NCBI GenBank assembly: GCA_036502405.1
Contig: DASXYP010000108.1
Coordinates: 1 to 60,657, forward strand
DNA from: Chersky-806 sp036502405
Lineage (GTDB): Bacteria > Actinomycetota > Acidimicrobiia > IMCC26256 > JAENVU01
DNA length: 60,657 nucleotides
Direction of reading: 5' to 3'
In this document: in pieces, positions 59,577 to 60,657 of the stretch
How positions within the stretch are numbered: position 1 is the first letter of the stretch
Layout: each line of letters starts with the position of its first letter
Program-made: the position numbers and the translations under genes
Notes under the pieces: generated by a model
Seen by the model: only the letters and a program-made list of their open reading frames with translations
The model's database searches: none
What the model was told of the DNA's origin: nothing

Positions 59577-59592
59577 GAAATCGGGGGGAGGG

Positions 59593-60489
59593 TCAGGACT
59601 CGGGGGCGGCGGCGAGCAGGGACTCGCTGACCGTCCAGAGCCGCCGGGCCGCGACGTCGTCGAGCGCGGCCCTGGACATCGCGGCGGGCCGGCACTTCGC
59701 GTAGTACCCGCCGGTCACACCCTCGACCTCCGGCGATGACGCGAGGTACACCGACGTGCGTGCCCCCTCTTCGGCGCTGACCGCGAGCAGCGTGGCGCCG
59801 AGTCGCAGGACCGGCTCGAAGCGCATGTCGCCGTCGCGCCCGAACCGGCTCGCGACGTAGCCCGGGTGCGCGGCGTTGGCAGTGACCCCGGTGCCGGCGA
59901 GCCGTCGGGCGAGCTCGCGGGTGAAGTACAGGTTCGCGAGCTTGGACCGGCTGTACGCGTCGAAGCCCCGGTAGCGGCGGGTGGACTGCAGGTCGTCGAA
60001 GCGCAGCCCGCGCCGCGCCATCTTGTGCGCCTGCGATGCGACCACCACGACCCGCGCCGGCGCGCTGGCACGCAGCCGGTCGAGCAGAAGTGTGGTCAGG
60101 GCGAAGTGGCCGAGGTGGTTGACGCCGAAGGTCGTCTCGAACCCGTCCGTCGTCTCGGTCCGGCGGGCCATCACCAGCCCGGCGTTGTCGACCAGGACGT
60201 CGAGGCGCTCGTAGTCCGCCAGGAGGGCATCGGCGCACGCGCGCACGGAGGTCAGGTCGGCGAGATCCAGCGGGAGCAGGTCGACGGTCGTGCCGGCGCT
60301 CCGGGCGCGCACGTCGGCCAAGGCTTCCGCACCTCGCTCGGGATCGCGTGCGGTCATGACGACGGTCGCCCCCATCCGGGCGAGTGCGACCGCGGTCTCC
60401 CTCCCGATCCCCGCGTTGGCGCCGGTGATCGCAACCACCTTGCCGCGCATGTCGGTGACCGGTGCTGCTTCGTCGTGCCCGCGTGCCAC
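59593..60489 (-). CDS. Short-chain dehydrogenase/reductase, retinol-dehydrogenase-like
   Basis: 298 residues from GTG 60489, with a leaderless -10 box. Classical-type SDR: VVAITGANAGIGRETAVALARMG, NADP-favouring MTARDPERG, LVDNAGLVM, active-site YSRSKLANL and the upstream serine region VVVASQAHK, and HPGYVASRF. The pattern resembles the retinol dehydrogenase/WW-domain oxidoreductase-like SDRs common in actinobacteria. A start at GTG 60456 is an alternative. Substrate unknown. A short repeat array lies just upstream. Confidence 0.93.
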   Translation of the reverse strand: MARGHDEAAPVTDMRGKVVAITGANAGIGRETAVALARMGATVVMTARDPERGAEALADVRARSAGTTVDLLPLDLADLTSVRACADALLADYERLDVLVDNAGLVMARRTETTDGFETTFGVNHLGHFALTTLLLDRLRASAPARVVVVASQAHKMARRGLRFDDLQSTRRYRGFDAYSRSKLANLYFTRELARRLAGTGVTANAAHPGYVASRFGRDGDMRFEPVLRLGATLLAVSAEEGARTSVYLASSPEVEGVTGGYYAKCRPAAMSRAALDDVAARRLWTVSESLLAAAPES

Positions 60490-60496
60490 GTCGCCG

Positions 60497-60502
60497 ACCC
60501 TA
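60497..60502 (-). promoter_or_regulatory. -10 box, leaderless promoter of the SDR
   Basis: TAGGGT on the minus strand, seven bases before GTG 60489. Confidence 0.5.
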
Positions 60503-60515
60503 CGCGGGTTCTCCC

Positions 60516-60600
60516 AAGGTCTCCGGCGCTCGGTCGCGGAGGCCGAGAGATGAAAGACGAGCAGCGGCGGCCGAAGGTCTCCGGCGCTCGATCGTGGAAG
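60516..60600 (+). repeat. Diverged copies of the hairpin repeat at the window end
   Basis: AAGGTCTCCGGCGCTCGGTCG at 60516 and AAGGTCTCCGGCGCTCGATCG at 60574, 58 bases apart, each related to the core of the 61-bp unit at 33.7 kb. The second is followed by a hairpin CCGGCGCT, ten bases, AGCGCCGG (60581-60606). The array may continue beyond base 60657. An ATG at 60650 preceded by AAGGGAG may begin another gene, but too little is present to say. Confidence 0.6.
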
Positions 60601-60657
60601 CGCCGGATCCGGGTGAGCGCCGGCGGGCCGAAGGGAGCTGACGCGACGATGCCCGGG

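Overview
The window is very GC-rich DNA from a high-GC Gram-positive bacterium, most likely an actinobacterium and plausibly of the Acidimicrobiia type. The evidence is the strong GC bias at third codon positions, frequent GTG starts, two mycothiol-dependent MDMPI-type proteins, an F420-type LLM oxidoreductase and F420/FMN split-barrel proteins, lipoproteins, a GlxA-like copper radical oxidase, and many genes that appear to be transcribed without a leader (a TAnnnT -10 box 6-8 bases before the start codon). I see no tRNA, rRNA, CRISPR array, transposase or phage gene. Genes are densely packed, often with 4-base GTGA/ATGA overlaps. The assignment to a class is inference.

Layout. 1-2.7 kb: the end of an adenine/adenosine deaminase and an exported protein of unknown function. 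2.8-21.2 kb: acyl-CoA and small-molecule catabolism. This holds a four-gene minus-strand operon (acyl-CoA dehydrogenase, CoA ligase, two tandemly duplicated crotonases), a divergent plus-strand operon (MaoC-type hydratase, crotonase, FadD3-like CoA ligase), zinc dehydrogenase plus VOC protein, a TetR regulator, a CoA ligase/citrate-lyase-like operon, three further VOC proteins, a PEP-mutase-like protein and a quinone reductase. 21.3-25.4 kb: a coiled-coil protein with a PD-(D/E)XK-like C-terminus, an acidic partner, a stand-alone ATP-dependent DNA ligase, a flavin reductase-like protein and a methyltransferase. 25.5-36.3 kb: a copper-radical-oxidase lipoprotein, a secreted-repeat lipoprotein, a DEAD-box helicase behind a hairpin-rich leader, an SRPBCC protein, a Rieske/DUF2231 membrane protein, an SDR, an LLM oxidoreductase, a second TetR paralogous to the first, a 61-bp tandem repeat, an aldo-keto reductase and DUF427/PPOX proteins.

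36.5-44.2 kb is a signalling block: a receiver-cyclase fusion, an ABC ATPase without a permease, a membrane histidine kinase, a phytoene-desaturase-like oxidoreductase, two response regulators and a PadR regulator with its own palindromic operator. 45.2-48.6 kb is a minus-strand operon with two unusual fusions: a split-barrel flavin domain joined to a UbiA prenyltransferase, and a helix-turn or ribbon-helix-type N-terminus joined to acetolactate decarboxylase. 48.7-59.5 kb is cell-surface oriented: a cysteine-desulfurase-like enzyme, a GH26-type glycosidase overlapping a processive family 2 glycosyltransferase, a glucosaminidase-domain protein, an amidohydrolase, a phosphatase/sulfatase-like membrane protein and a GT-C-type glycosyltransferase. 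The window closes with an SDR and more copies of the hairpin repeat.

The strongest candidates for something new are: the shared palindromic operator (AATGC-N7-GCATT) in front of two paralogous TetR genes about 19.6 kb apart; the 61-bp hairpin repeats that recur at 33.7 kb and at the window end; the four-hairpin leader of the DEAD-box helicase; and the PNPOx-UbiA operon. All calls rest on reading the sequence; no database search was possible.
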